Below are positions 46,701 to 61,700 of a stretch of 64,000 bases of DNA, piece by piece. The translations under genes were made by a program, and so were the position numbers. Each line of letters opens with the position of its first letter. Positions within the stretch are counted from its first letter, which is position 1. The notes below the pieces were generated by a model. That model was not told where the DNA came from. It searched no databases and saw nothing but the letters and a program-made list of their open reading frames with translations. This DNA is from Mytilus galloprovincialis (taxonomy: Eukaryota; Mollusca; Bivalvia; Mytilida; Mytilidae), in assembly GCF_965363235.1 (NCBI RefSeq), contig NC_134842.1:38158458-38222457 (forward strand). The letters run 5' to 3'.

Positions 46701-49700
46701 AGATCATCATCTGCGTTAAAAAGCAAAATTATTTCATCTACAAGGAATATGAAAGTATGATTTACTTGTGTCTAATCCATTTTGCTTTAATTCAGCAAAT
46801 AAAATATGTTTAAACTAAACTATGAAAGTAAAAAATGATGATTAGTCTATATGTATTATTCTTTTTTATCAAACAAAGGATCCTTAAATTATTCATAATC
46901 CCTGAAAAAAATATTAGGGAATTTGTAAAATAATTATTAAAATGTTCAGTGATTATGTAAAATCACTGGTCATTTTCAGGGATTATATATAATTAGTGAT
47001 TATACAATATACTGTAACATATATGCCATCAACGGTAAAATTTAACTATTTTTTTTAAATTTATTATTTACTATTCATTTTGAATTTTTGTTTGTTTTGT
47101 TAAGTCAATGAAGTTGTATGTTTGTGATTTATGTTTACATAGTTTTGGATACTGCATGTCAATTATTACCGATTTAAACTGTAATGTCTGTTTGAATTGC
47201 TCTCACTGTATAACAATATAACGGAAGTATATACAACTAGCATATACATGTACAATGTAAGTTGGATATTTAGTTAGCTAAAAAAACCATTTCTGTCGTA
47301 AAATACCTGTATTAATTCAGTAATATAGCAATTCTTTATTACTTGTTTCGAAGATTGATAGCCTTTGATTTTGTCAGTTGTTTTGGACTTCCTTTTTTAT
47401 AATTTACCGTCGAGTTGGTTAATTTGTTTTACTTTTTTACCTTTATGTTTTAAATGTTTTAAATGTAAACTGAATTGTTCTGATCCTTTTCATTTTTACT
47501 ATTACTTTTTTTAGAGTAGAAATTCCACCACGACTTCCTTTGAAATGTACAGGCTATGCATTTGCATGTGGCATACTTAAGAATGCAGTAGTTAACCTTC
47601 GAAAAAATACCCAAAAGAAAGGTGATAAAATATTTGACATTATTGTTAAAATGCCACATGTTATTGTTATTGAATTACTATTATGTTTTCACCTACTGGT
47701 ATTATTTGGTTTTTTTTTGTTTAATCATGAGAAGGACTTGGTAAATATAACCAATTGCACATTCTAAGAAAAACATTCTGTTTGTTTTATAGAATGTTAT
47801 GTACACAAACGGTATATTCAGAATGACATACTATAAATCGTGTAATAGAAAATATAAACAAGTAATGTAACGTTTTTTGTTAACTTGAAGAGTCACTAAA
47901 TAAATCAAAGTGGGGCCATTTTATTAAACTCGTCTGTTTCAATGACAGTAGATTAAAGAATACCACCGACGCAGTGAAGCCTGCATAATATTTTAGTGTA
48001 TTTGGAAATGGAAGTTAGTAGTAGGTTGGGCACAACACATAACTAGAAAAGCAATATCACATTCGCGACTGCATATGGAGTACGTATTTCTCAGATATTC
48101 CTATCAAGATGTTGTTGATAAAGCTTGCTTGTTCGTTGGACTCCATTACCTGGTTGCATTCATTAGGAAATGTTCCGTTCCGTTCGCAACAATTAGTTGA
48201 CTGTTAAGAACAATAACAACGGATATGTTTATATTGTCGTAATCAAATCCTATTCTTCTTTTGTGAAGCGAACAGTATCGATCATCGAATATGCACAGCA
48301 CATACTACTTTTGGATTGTCGTTTTTGGTATATTACATCCTTTGATATTAAGATAGTCGGATTCATGTTGAAGAAGAGGGAAGAGAGATACTAAATAAAA
48401 TTGAGAATGGAAATGGGGAATGTGCCAAAGAGACAACAACCCGACTATAGAAAAAAAACAACAGCAGAAGGTCACCAACAGGTCTTAAATGTAAAGGTTA
48501 TCATTAGTATGAAAACAAGACCATGGTAAAATAGATGATGAAATAAAGAACAAAACAACAGTACAAAACATATTATAGAAACTAATTAATTAGCATCAAA
48601 CACTCATCAAACACCGGCATGATCTCAAGTTTTCTTGGGGGCAATCAGATCCTGTTTCACATGTTGCATCCGTCGTGTTGCTCTTACTAGTACAATATAA
48701 ATTCGAAGATGTATGAGTGCTAATGACTGTACACCTAGGTCACAATTAATTAAAAGTTAGCAAACACTATGTCATGTTCGAGGAAGGGATTCTTGATACG
48801 TAAATTGGAACGTGTCGGTCGTCAGATATTCAATACAGGTAAACCAATTCGTGATGACGTTGGTAATACTTTCGATGGGAGGTTTTCAACTTTATCACTT
48901 ATAACTTTTGGTTCAATAGCGTCATTTTACGCAGCAACTATCTATCAAGGGAATTATTATAGAAAATGGAACCTTTGGCATATCGTGTTTATCAGGAGAT
49001 ACATACTCCATTTGTTGGAAACTTGCTACATAGCAGCGTATGCTTTCGTTCGCAACTGACCCTTATAAACAATTTTTATGTGTAAGTAAAGATATGAGAC
49101 GCCCTTAAATGAAGTTGTTGTATTATCATTTTCAAGTTTAACGGAATAAATGCGTTCAACAAAGTCACCAAACCTTGAATTATTTAGTGAATGGACATCG
49201 TCTTTATGACAGAAAATAAACTTAAAGGATAATGCATTCATTGTTCTATTCTTCATAGGAAATATCTGTTTAAAGTCATCCTCTTATGAATAATTAAACA
49301 AAACGGTAACAAGAGGAGCATAGTATCCATAAGAATTTGAATTGCGTGTTGAAAACAACGTCCTTAAAACGTAACTTATATGTTGCTAATCAAGAAATTA
49401 TGTATGTTGATGTACCATTTACGAAGACCCTTTTTAATTCATCCCTGTTACATTGTAGTTTTGATTTATATATATAGCCAACTGCCAGTGTTTAGATATG
49501 TAATACCTCGCTTGCAATAAATACACTGATGTTGTTAGTTTTATATTTGCATTTGTTTTATTCTCTTAAGAATAAAGATAAAATAAAGAAAAAAACAATG
49601 ACAATGAATATATCCTTGTCATTATTATATTAACCAAAGGTGAGGTATTAGAGATTGGTCTTGCAAATGGTATTGACGTAGAATGGCAAAAGACGAAAAG

Positions 49701-52700
49701 CGATAATAAAACAAGTTATAAAACAAGTAGACACAACATACTGGACCTACAATACGAGAACCCAATACTATTTCCGTTTTATCCAGATCATCTTCCTGTA
49801 CTTCAAAAGGGTAACTACTATTTGAACTTTAATTTTAGTTTAATTGTTTCGCTTGTTTTTGATATATAACAAATGATATCTCACAATATTATGTCATTCT
49901 GTTGTAGAATTGAACGCAACATATATGAAGATTGTTAATGATTATTATGGTGTATTAGCAAACATGAAATTTATATATAGTTGTAGCAAACCCTTTATAC
50001 ATAAAATATATTAGCAAATTCGTGAATTTTGTTAACAATAAGCAAAACATTACAGTATACTAGATTGCACTTTTTGTGGCTTTGTTTTTACGGTGGAATG
50101 ATCAGAACTTTATCAAATAAGCACACTGTAGTTCACATGTAATTCAATTTTTTTTAAACATCCTAGCAGAGTTTCATTGAAATTGTTTCAGAATTTGTAG
50201 AATGTCTCACCTTATAACAGTTGCTACATGTATCTACACATACAATCTGAAAAATACTTAAATATAGTTGATTTTCTAAATTAAATGTTGTTTATATTAT
50301 CAATCGAACAAATATGTTTTCTACAAATTATAATTTCAAGTTCCCATTATTTAGCAAAACAAATTACAAACTTTTCATAGAATATCACAGAACATGCAAT
50401 CTTATACTTAAGAATGAAAAAGGTAATTAACTGATTAAATCGGCAATGAAATCTTTTTCATATTCTTTGTTATCAAACATCTGCATCAACGTGTTTTGTC
50501 TTGTAAGGTAACTAGGAATTGATGTGCACTCAAGTAGTTCCACATGCAAAAAAATACCAATTAACAAGGATCAGATTTTGTCGAATTCTTATTCTATTCG
50601 AGGATTCAATGAAAATTCCTATGAACAGCAGATCTGAGGACTCACCGACCTTTTTTTCGGATAGAAAAACTCAAAACAGTAAATGTTCTCATTCTCCAAA
50701 TTCTAGCGATTGTAAGCATGAGTTTACTTCTTTAAAATGATCTTTCTTGGCCGAGAAACGGTAGTTTATCCACAGAGAAGGTGACCTGTCGAAAAAACTC
50801 AAGAATTAAAAGTCGGTCAAATATATGAAAAATGGTATAAATAAATATTATAAAGCCCCAGCTGTTTCCGCCATATAACAGTATAAACTGACATCTCTGT
50901 GTAGTTATCAATTTAAAAAATCAGTTGTTTTTGGCAAATTCATACAAACGTATAAAACCTACATACAACTTCTCAATAGATATTATAATACGTTTTCATC
51001 TACCGATAAACGCTCAAAAATTGTACCAATATATTTCAAAATACATCATTTTAATTTGTCCCCATACTTGTGCTAAACATTATTTTTTAATTATCTGTTA
51101 TATCTATTTAAGGAGATACTTTTGACCACCTTGACGTTAAATTTAGTGAGGAGCATACAGCACAAAAGGTATTGAAAAAAAAATATTGTTTTTACATTTG
51201 TACAATAAAGAACAAAAAAAAATACGACATGACAGTTTTTGCATTTGGAATTGTGAATTTGGAAGGTGTTATCTAATAGTCCTTTTGTAAGTATGTTGTC
51301 GTTAGTTTTTGTTGCAGTGCAGTGTTTCTGTTTTTCCCTTGTTTTACTCTCAAAGTTTATGTGTTTCCTTCGGTTTCAGGTGGGAACTAATGATGCATAA
51401 TTTATGGTTAAGTTATGAAAGTTTAATACAGTCATCACGTTTGTAATCAAAATGAATATTGAATACTAAAACATATATTTTCAACACTTGCATACAGGTT
51501 CAATTAAACATTCGGCGCATGAATTCAGATGACCAAAAAGGCTCGCACAAACCGGTTTTGTATCTCATATTTGATAATCAGCAGGAATGTTACCATGAGC
51601 AAAATGACAGCTTCACTGTAATGGATGAAATCTTCGAATACTCAAGTACGTAATGCTGAACACTTTATTTTTACAGATGCTCTTTTCAAAATATTTCCCA
51701 TCAGTCTTTTTTGTAAATAATCTGATGTACATTTTAAATACTTTTTCTGTCCTAATACCAAAGTATTTGGGTGGTAGTTGTCGCATTGGCAATCTTACCA
51801 CCTCTCCTTAGTTCATATATTGTATCGACAACATATCAAAGCGTGTTTTTAATTGAAATATTAAACAAAAACAAAAAACACTAATAAAAAGATATTATAA
51901 GAAACCGTGATTTTTATTGTGAAGTATTTGCTGAATTTTGTTTTATATTTTGTTTATCATGTTTATGTAGTAATGCTTTGTTTTGTTTACGCTTATTTTT
52001 GCACAAAGGATGTGTGAATTTTGTGGTTTATGACATTTTTCTGGAAATTTACCCAATACCTTTATATTTGTAAAATTCACAAATGAATGTAATACTCAAA
52101 TGATCAACATTTTATCTTGTCTCTTTTGCCTATTAATTGAGAATCTCAGAGATATATACTTTTTTTGGCTTTATCAGCTCTTTAGCCATGTCAATGTTTT
52201 TGAATCTCATTTTCCAATACCGATAATCACTTTAGAGACAGCTTTGTGTTTCGGTGATAACCATTTACCCTACTGGGTCGATACCACTTCTGTGTTGACA
52301 TGAATATCAATTGTGTGGTAATCTTATAGATTTCCTTTTTACAAAAGTATGTTTTTTTCGAAATACTAACGATTTTCTTATCCCAGGCATAGATTAAATT
52401 AGCCGTACATGGCCCCTCTTTTTGAATTTTGAATCCTTTCAAAAGTTCATTTATTAACATACTGTTTTTTACTTATTCTACAATCGTCTTGCAGAAAAGA
52501 CCAAATTGCCATGCCATGTCGTCAACCAGAGGGTGTTATTTCTTCAAGGTTCTACAACGACTGTTTGTATACACTCTAAAACTAGTAAGGAGACGATTGA
52601 GGTAACAGTAAAGCATAATCAAATTGTTTTTGAATTGCATTATTATTTCACAAAAGCGTTTCGTATTCACACCTCATAACCTCATAACAATAAAACATCA

Positions 52701-55700
52701 TAGCATATACTTTTACTTCTAGAATGATAAAAGACGTCATTTGTTGAGTTCAACTACATTCTACACAGGCTCAAAATTCTCCTGAAAAATAGAAAGAAAC
52801 AATCGCTCTTCCGTCGTGCATAAACTGAATTATTTGCCACACAATAAATCAACAAGGTATTGTGATTACAACTGAAAAAGTAAATATCTTTCTGCTGACC
52901 AAACTGTTACTAAAATTGAAATATTTATTTTTGCTATTAAAAGTTTTCTTCGTTTGTACTTCTTACGCCCATTTCCTACTGAGCAAATACCTCTGAACTT
53001 TAAGCATTCGTATATTTGATTTCAACCTCATGTACAATGTACTTAAACATTGTATATCAACATGATAAATGTGTATTGTGTTAGTTCGCTATTTCAAAAC
53101 TAAAATTTAAATTGGTTATTTGTATTTCTTTAACCTTAACGGTTATATATAATCTATAATAGTCGCAATATTTTTTTTTCAGATTTACAACTTACAAAAC
53201 AAATGTACCATATATTGTAAACCAATCAAAAATTGCAGACTGCATTTTGAATTTCAGATTTATTTTGAGATATGTGAATATTCATTCATTCAAAATATTC
53301 ACCATCAAAAATACACAATCTGTTGATTTGCAAATGAAATGAGTTTCAGTCGTTTTTCCTCATTACTCTGTTGGAATAGTTTGTGTCCGAAAACATCTTG
53401 CAAAATTGAATATGTTTATGTTGAACTTACATTTGCAAGTGTGTAAAAATTCCGTTGGGACCTGTGAGATAAAGAATACACCAAACATTATATGATGAGG
53501 CATGTGTTTTATAACCTCTTAGAAATGTGAAGTTGAATCTAAATACGTTTTCAAAGATTCTTGTTTAACGTCGTCCATTTTTTTCAATAATGATGGAACG
53601 ATAAAGATATGAGACAGACCAGCCCGTATCTTTAACATATAGTAGTGCCTGGGGATTTTTGCGATTCTTTTGTCTTTTTGGCGAAACTAATACCACGGTT
53701 GTCAAAACGGTTTTATTAACTGAATCTTCATCTCATATTATTTTAGATTTTGCTTTCATCTCTAATGTTAGATCTTGGCACTCAACCATTTGCCTGACTG
53801 TTTTGTTGTACTAATCATCAGCATTGAGTGCTTAAAAATGAAACATAAAAACGTACAAATTAATGATTATCACAAAATGCACTTCACATATTCAGAAAGA
53901 CAGAAATATAACGGTTTTGTTGCACTTCATCTATAAAGCTGTGCTAAGGTCTAAACATGAATCGAAAGATTAGATTTGCATTTTTCATTTTCCATCACAC
54001 AGGTTCCTTTATGTATTCGCTTTGAAAACAAAAGTAATTGTTTATAATTTATGTGTGTATATGTATTTGATTAAAGTCTGAACATTTACTTTTATTCACG
54101 AATAGGAATTATTGAGGAAAGGATGTCTTGTTTTCGAGAGAGCGGATAAAGAAAAAAAGACAGATGAAATCGATTACTTCATCAAAATGGCGACATGTAT
54201 GTTTTCCAGTAAATTTTATTATTACAGAAAAATAAAAAATATATACAGTTGAATAATACCTGACATTTTTACTATCAGAATGATATATCTATTTATCTAA
54301 AATAAGCGTGTTTGTATAAGCTTTTTTTTTCTTTTTCAGAATTTCACACTTGACTTTGAAAGTATATTTCATTCAATAAACTCATTTCTCTTTAAGTAAA
54401 ATATATTGCGATAAAATAATTACACAGGTTATATAAGTAGAATATATGAAACGCTATTCAATAAGCTGTTTAAAACAAGCAATAAGGATTTAGCTAGGGG
54501 ATCACTTACTAGGCTTTTTGATAAAGACTTTGCCCTTTGACCCGTCTAGCTCGGAATTTAACACATGTTTAGTCGACTCGTAATGTAGGTATTTTTTTGA
54601 TTTTTGAAATGATGTTGTTAGAATGTTACCATTGTCCAAATTGTCCTTGTATTTAAATGGCTGTTTAATAGTTTGTGGGATGTATCGAACGCGCATTGGA
54701 ACAATTTTTGCTCATAGATGGAAGATGACAATTTACATCAAGACACTTATATGTGAGCCGTAGATAGTTTGTTTTGCATGTGAATATACTTCATTGAACT
54801 TCTTCCTCATGCTTTCTAGTGTACTAAAATAAAAGCTATATACTATCGGGTAAAAGACAGAATTTTTTTTACAGTTGTTTTACTCCTTATCAGACCGAAA
54901 TGCCAAATGTTACAAGAATGTATTTTCTCGGCTATAAACCAATAATTACATGTGTATGCACCAAAACTGGGATCTACGATCGTGCGAAGATTAAGTTTCC
55001 ATAATTTTCAATTGTTAGATCATTATTAACCCTTTATTATGTTATGTTCACGTTCCATTTAGATTGGAAATTATATTTACTTAGCAGACACGTCTGCCTA
55101 AACAAAATCTTCTTCCTATATGACATAAGACATGTAAGAAAAAATATAATGCCAATCAAAAGTTGGAATACTTTTTTTCTATAGTTATTCATTTTGAACC
55201 TCGGCAAATTAAATATCACTGTCAAACATCAAACCGAATGCTACTAATTTTGGGACATGAGTTTGTTTAACGAACATTTTAGAGTCCTTTTTTAAACATC
55301 AGATATATCTTTGCACTATTTTTGTTAAACAAAACATTTGTCTTGCAGCTGTGTTAGGTGAGAAAGTGATACCAGTAAAAATTCCCTTACGGAGTGTTAA
55401 AAGATGCAGTGCACCTAGTTTACCAGTTCCGATTGTGCAATTTGAGGTAAAACATGTATGGGTTTTAGTTATTTGCTTTACAATTTTTCATTTATTCCAT
55501 CCATTTCGAAATGTCTACTCAAGGTTTCAAAATATATTTTAATTCGTTTTGTATATTGAACAAAATGTAAATAATTCAGATATTACTTTTGACGAACATA
55601 AAAGTTTATCAATGCTACCGAATGAACGACTGCAATGCAGCTTCATATGCATGTGATTTGTATTTTTCTTCTCAGAAAACTAGTCAAAACGTTAGGTTTT

Positions 55701-58700
55701 TGGCACCACAAAGAGTAAAAGAAGAGCAAACTGAATATTCTACAACCCTAAAGAGCCCATGGGTGGCCACAAAATCGGAAAAGAAAAAGCAGAAAGAGAA
55801 GGAGGATGCAACTAACACAACGGATACCACCGAACTAATCGCATCTGTCAAGGATGTTCAAAGTACTTTGGATTTCGAAGCTTTAATCTGTTATGTGTCT
55901 ATTGGAGGTAGGACTAATTACCATCAAAATAAGATTAAAGTAAATCTCGTAAATCATTTTAAAGATAAGTGTTACAGAGGACACGTTTCGCTTGTGACTT
56001 TCTAAAAGCGTTTGTCAATTTGGTGTGACTGCAGTCATAAGACAATTTTTGCCACAGTTGTATACGAAGTAATGATTTTTTTTTGTATGTAGCCATCAGA
56101 ATGTGCATGACTATTATTGCGAATCATTTTTAACAATGTGACTAGGTATTAGTATCCTGATATATAGTTTGCTGATAAATATGTGGATGATGTGTGAACT
56201 TAATATGGCTTCAACATGCTATTATTCATCCAATGGCAAATAAATTTACACATTGCTTGTTATATTTATTTTGTTTTTATTAACAAACGTTAAACAAAAC
56301 ACAACTCGTATTCATATAAAAGTTTCAGTATAGACATAAGTGTTCTTTAATAGAAATATCCTCTATACATATTTTTCTTTTCAATTCAGTGAAGTCGGTT
56401 ACTATATGACATGATATTGTACTCGTTAATACCAGTGATCTTTCTACATGAATTACTATTAGGTCTTTTCCACCTTTCCGTGGAAAGACCTTTTGATTTT
56501 GTTCTGATTATTCGGTCTTTTCACTTCTGTGGAAAGACCTATTGTTTTTCTTGTAATCATTTTTTTTTCCGACTTATTTAGTTCTTGCGATAAAGATTTG
56601 TTTCGCAATATGTCGATCAGATATTTGGTATATGATATCAAACAGTTTATGCGCTTTTGAAATTTACCCTGAGTAATCTCCCCAAACACTGTTTTCCTTG
56701 TGTCCACTACTCCTTCGCAACCGAAAAAGATTACGACAAATTTATTTTATAAAATTGCTCGTTATATCCTTAGTATGATTTGTGCTATTATGACCGAAGC
56801 AATATGAACGCTCCATATGAAAGTTATTTCCCCTTATGCATTTGATATAAGTGATATGCATTTCTATCTTGTAAACCATGAGTGATAGAGACCTAGAATC
56901 TTTTGATTTGAGGTCCTTGGTCCAAAAAAATGAAAATTATGTCAAGGTCAAAGGTCAAGGTCATATTCTAATTTTTGAATTTAGCTTATTTTCACTTATT
57001 CCCAGAAACCGTATAAGATATCAACAAATTATTTTTACTAAATTGTTAGTTGCGATATGTGGTAACACGTTAATTTTGATTGCAAGGGTACGTTGAACGT
57101 AAAAGGGAGTTTTCTGTCCTCTTGTTTTTAAAAATGGTATCACTCATTAACCAAATATGGTCTTTTGATTTGACGTTCAAGATTTTGACCTTTGCTTTTA
57201 CCTCATTGGATACATGATAAAGCCATGAGACTTTTGGCAAAAGTTATCAAACCATTTAACCTTGAAAAAAACAACCGGAAGTGATCTTGTGTAAACCGGA
57301 AGTAGCTATCTTTTACTTTAGTAATATAAAAGTATATAGAACCAGAAAGTTTTGGAATAAGTGTCAAGTAAATATTCAAATATTATCAGAAGTAACATTT
57401 TTCAAACCGTAAGTAACAAATTATCTCCCTTATTTAAAAAATATTGTACAGAAAGCATATATTTTTAGAATCAGCGTACAATAAGCTATCATTTGACGAT
57501 TGAAATGACATTTTAAACTTAATTTTACAACTTTCATATTAAAATACATTGTTTTTCGTGGAAAGACCTTCAATTGTTCTCTGAACAATTGTTTTTTAAT
57601 TCTTATTATTTTTTTTTCTTCCGCCTTATTTTTTTCATACGTAGTATTGATGTTTCAAAAGATGTCGCTTAGATATCTGGAATATGATATCGTTGAACGT
57701 ATGCGCTTTTAAAACTGACAACTGCGTAACCAAATACTTTACGTTGTAAGAGTTATCTCCCCAAACACTGTTTTTCTCGTGGCCACTACTCCTTCTCAAC
57801 CGTAAAAGATTAATACAAATTTATTTTATCAAATTGCTCGCTATATCCTCAGGATGTTCTGTTTTATTTTGACCGAAGCTGTATAGAGATTCCATATGAG
57901 AGTTTGTTCCCCTTTTGTATTTGAAACTTTGAAATGTATTTTAAACTGGAAATCCATAAGAGATAGAGACCTAGGGTCTTTTGATTTGAAATCTTTGAGC
58001 CAAAAAAATATGAAAATTAGGTCAAGGTCAACGGTCAAGGTCGTATTTTAGATTATTATTTGTCTTTGATTTTCCTATAACTTTGGAATGGTTATAGATA
58101 TAGAAAATTTACATAGTGACAAATGCTGGTACTTCAAGGGGTAAGTTTGTTACATTATGACTGTATTGGTTTTACCACTGTGTAAGGGACATAATCCCCA
58201 TTGATGGTTTATATAAAGCCATTATTAGGCAAAATTCTTAAACAAAATGTCCTTGACCCATAGGGTCTTTTGCAATGACATTGTGGAGCAATGACATTGA
58301 CAAAGGTCACAAGGTCAAAGGTCAAGGTCATGTACAAAGGGACAATTTATGTAATTTTGGCACTACTTGAAGAGTTTCATGCGTGTTTAATTGAATGTCA
58401 ACCAACCAACACACCAACCAATCAATCAATTAGTGCATGCATGTTTCTGTCTCAGGTGTTTAATACGGGGTCAAAAATCTCATTTGTTTCTTTTTCGCTG
58501 GTTTCAAGAGACCCTATCCAACGTGTTTAATTGATTAACCAACCAACCAACCAACCAATCATTTAATTAATCAATCAACCAACTAATAAATCATGTTGCC
58601 GTCTCATGTGTTTAAAACGGGGCCCAAGGTCTCATTTGTTTTTTTCGCTTGTTCCAAGAGACCCTATCCCAAGTGTTTAAGTAATTAACCAATCAATCAA

Positions 58701-61700
58701 TCAATATGTATGACAGTTTATTTGAAACAATATGGAAGGAATAAACTCTCAATTATTCAAGAAGAATTGAATTTTAATATTGTTCTTTACATCTCTTCTG
58801 AAAAATAATCCACATGTTTGTTATCAGTTATACTCTGAAACTACAAGTCCAATTGATCCCAAAATTTGCAGTCAGCGGGACATACATGTACTTAGAGTTC
58901 ATAAAACAACGTGGTGCAGATATCTCTCGAGAAGTTTTCTAGAGAAAAGAAATGGCAATGCCGTAAAAATCGCTTGCTAGGTCCGTAAATCTCAGTGAAA
59001 TCCTACAATAAAATGTCCGCTCCTAGATTAAAATACTAATCTGTGTTACAAACTGGTGCTGAAAAATGTAAATTATAAGAAAATAATCATCAAACGTGTT
59101 TTAAAGTTACACAACATCAATAAAATCCAAAGCATGCACTGCCCGTGAACTGTGATCAAAATGTCAATTTCCTACAATGACAAAATAAATACATTGTGTA
59201 CATTCCGTCTCTATTCATGTTGTCTGTTCAACATCCCCACCTAAAAAGAAATACAAATACTATGTTTTCGTTATTATAAACCCTCGTCGCGTAATGTCTC
59301 CTCAATCTGGCGCGAGAGTCGCGCGCTGGACCTGAAATAAAATAAAAACTTTCCAAACTAAACATGAAACTTCTCCGGTAAAACAATAATACAGACCCCT
59401 TACACAAACAAACAAACAAACAAACAAACAAACAAACAAACAAACACATACACACACACACACACACACACAAACACACATATCAATCAATCATGTTTCA
59501 AAGCGGGGGAAGACCGTTCACAATTGCTTTTTTTAAAGCAATTGATATATATATTTGTTTTTATTTTAGTTTCCATGACAAACGAATTACACGTAAGTTA
59601 AAACTTAGTTATATTAAACTCATGTATCTTTGATTAAATTTGATTGTACTTATGAAATCATATATTAGATTACAAACAATCTAATGAATATAAGTATAAA
59701 TATAATGACACGAAGTAAATGGGCATTGACACATAACGCTTGCTATAAAATTATATGAGTTGCATGACCCAACGTGACCTAAAAGAATGGCCAAACTAAA
59801 GTAACGTGAACTTTGCAAATCAGAGAGATTTTGATATACAGATGTTCGGAACCAATTTGGGACTAACTAGTTCAATCTGTAGTGAAAATTGTCGATATTA
59901 TGTCGTTCCCTGAATCAACGTGTATTAAGATACGTAAGAGAATGTATGTTGATACTGTATACTGACCTTTGAAATGTCACTAATTTCAGGGAATGGATAA
60001 GGAATTGTATACAGACGCATTATCGATGTACCTTTTAAAGAATGGAAAATGGCGAATTCCAAAAGACGCTTTTAAAACATCATTTACATATCCATGTATA
60101 AAGTACATCTATGAAAAGGTATTCAAAATCAAGAAATTCTATGTAGTAACCAGTGTCATTCAAACAATGTTGCTGGTTATATAAATTTATGGTCAGCATT
60201 CGTAGATGTGATATGCTATTGAGTTAAATTTGATGTAAACACGATAAATTCTTTCATATATCATATAGTCAGCTGTAAAAGGCCTCAACATGGACACATG
60301 TAAAACAAGTCAAATAAATCAACCAATTGTATGATTCATGACAAAACAATTCATATAAAATTGATATAACAGACACAAATTACATCCCCGGATTAACAGG
60401 CTTTAAATTTGAGCAGATGTACCCAAACATTACCAGATTCAACATGTTTTTGTTAGCGCACAACCCTCACACTTACAAAGTGGTGAAAAAAATCTAATTT
60501 AAAAAAATACCAAACTCCAAGCAAAATTAAGAAAGGAAAGTCCCATAAAAAAGCAAAATCACAAGCTGAAACATATCAAACGTATGGAAAACAACTGACA
60601 TATTCCTTATTTGGTACAGGGATTTCCGTATGTAGAAAACGGTGGATTAACATGTCTTGATTAAACGTGTTTTGTTATCTAGCATTCTAACATGACGTCC
60701 TTCAAACGCTTTTAGTACACACCCGTGGTAAAATATGAATATATTGCGTGGGCTGTTCCGATCGTGCTCCCACGTCATATGCTTTTTTATGAATTAGATA
60801 ACCGACGTCATAGAACGATGAAGTTAAAATATAAGCATTTTAGGGGAAAATACACGCTTGTGAAACCGAAAATCATCACAAGGAAACGTAAACAAACGAT
60901 GCTAAAATGTGGTATAACCCATTTCTTTTTTTATACATATAAGACATATAAGTAAATTATCATTTAAATTCATCAAAAACTATCTTAATACGTTATTGTA
61001 AACAGTTTAATCATGTCACTTATTCAGTTTGCTCCGTTCTTTTATGCCAATTTAATAGTGCGTTTATTTAATAAGGGAACGGGAAATATTTTCCTCCACC
61101 TAGAGCGCTTCAATCCAAAATATTTGCCGTATTAATCCTATTAGAACCGAAATAATTCATGGGGGTTTGAATATATCGCGATTTTACCACAGGTTTTCCC
61201 TTTATGCCGAGATTTTACCCCTCGCTATGGCTGAGGGTAAAATATTTGTCATGAAGGGCCAACCCACGGTAAAATCACGATACATTCAAGCTCCCGTGCA
61301 TTTGTTCTTAAACATGAAAACAACACCTTTGTTATATTCATGTGAACTGAGTCACTACTAAAACTAACTTCCAAACAAAACGAACTGTGTTTGGTGTGTT
61401 TTATCATTTGATTTTGTCATTTACTATGGGACTTTCCGTTTTGAATTTTCTTCGAAGTTCAGTGTTTTTGTTATTTTACTTTTTTCGACTAAACATTAGG
61501 GATGATATCAGTTCATTTGGAAAGGTTACAAGATCATATTGACAATTGATCAATAAAAAAAAGAAAAATACTGTAAAACAACATAATCAAAGATAGTGAT
61601 ACGTTGTTGAAATAATATCCTTTTATTCAAATGATCAATAAGATAGTGTAGATCGTATTTAAATGCACGTGATTTAATGTAAATATCACCATTAAATTAT

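Larger units (their letters stand above)
45702..47024. mobile_element. 1.32-kb TIR DNA element with subterminal repeats
   Basis: The left end ATATATGTTACAGT (45702-45715) is perfectly inverted at 47011-47024. Just inside each end are many copies, in both orientations, of a motif like cagggattatgtataatcactg (45722-45880 and 46895-47000), a typical subterminal transposase-binding array. The interior has a minus-strand frame with a zinc-ribbon-like tail (see 46453-46665). It lies between MIB-like exons 4 and 5. Confidence 0.75.

Noticed and set aside
48769..49059. 96-residue plus-strand frame
   Set aside because: It is the antisense of a decayed reverse-transcriptase relic on the minus strand.
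50519..50740. 73-residue Ser-rich frame between MIB-like exons 6 and 7
   Set aside because: Composition looks protein-like, but there are no matching splice sites in phase with exons 6 or 7.
59228..59490. Cysteine/valine-rich minus-strand frames
   Set aside because: They are translations of the CA and CAAA microsatellites.
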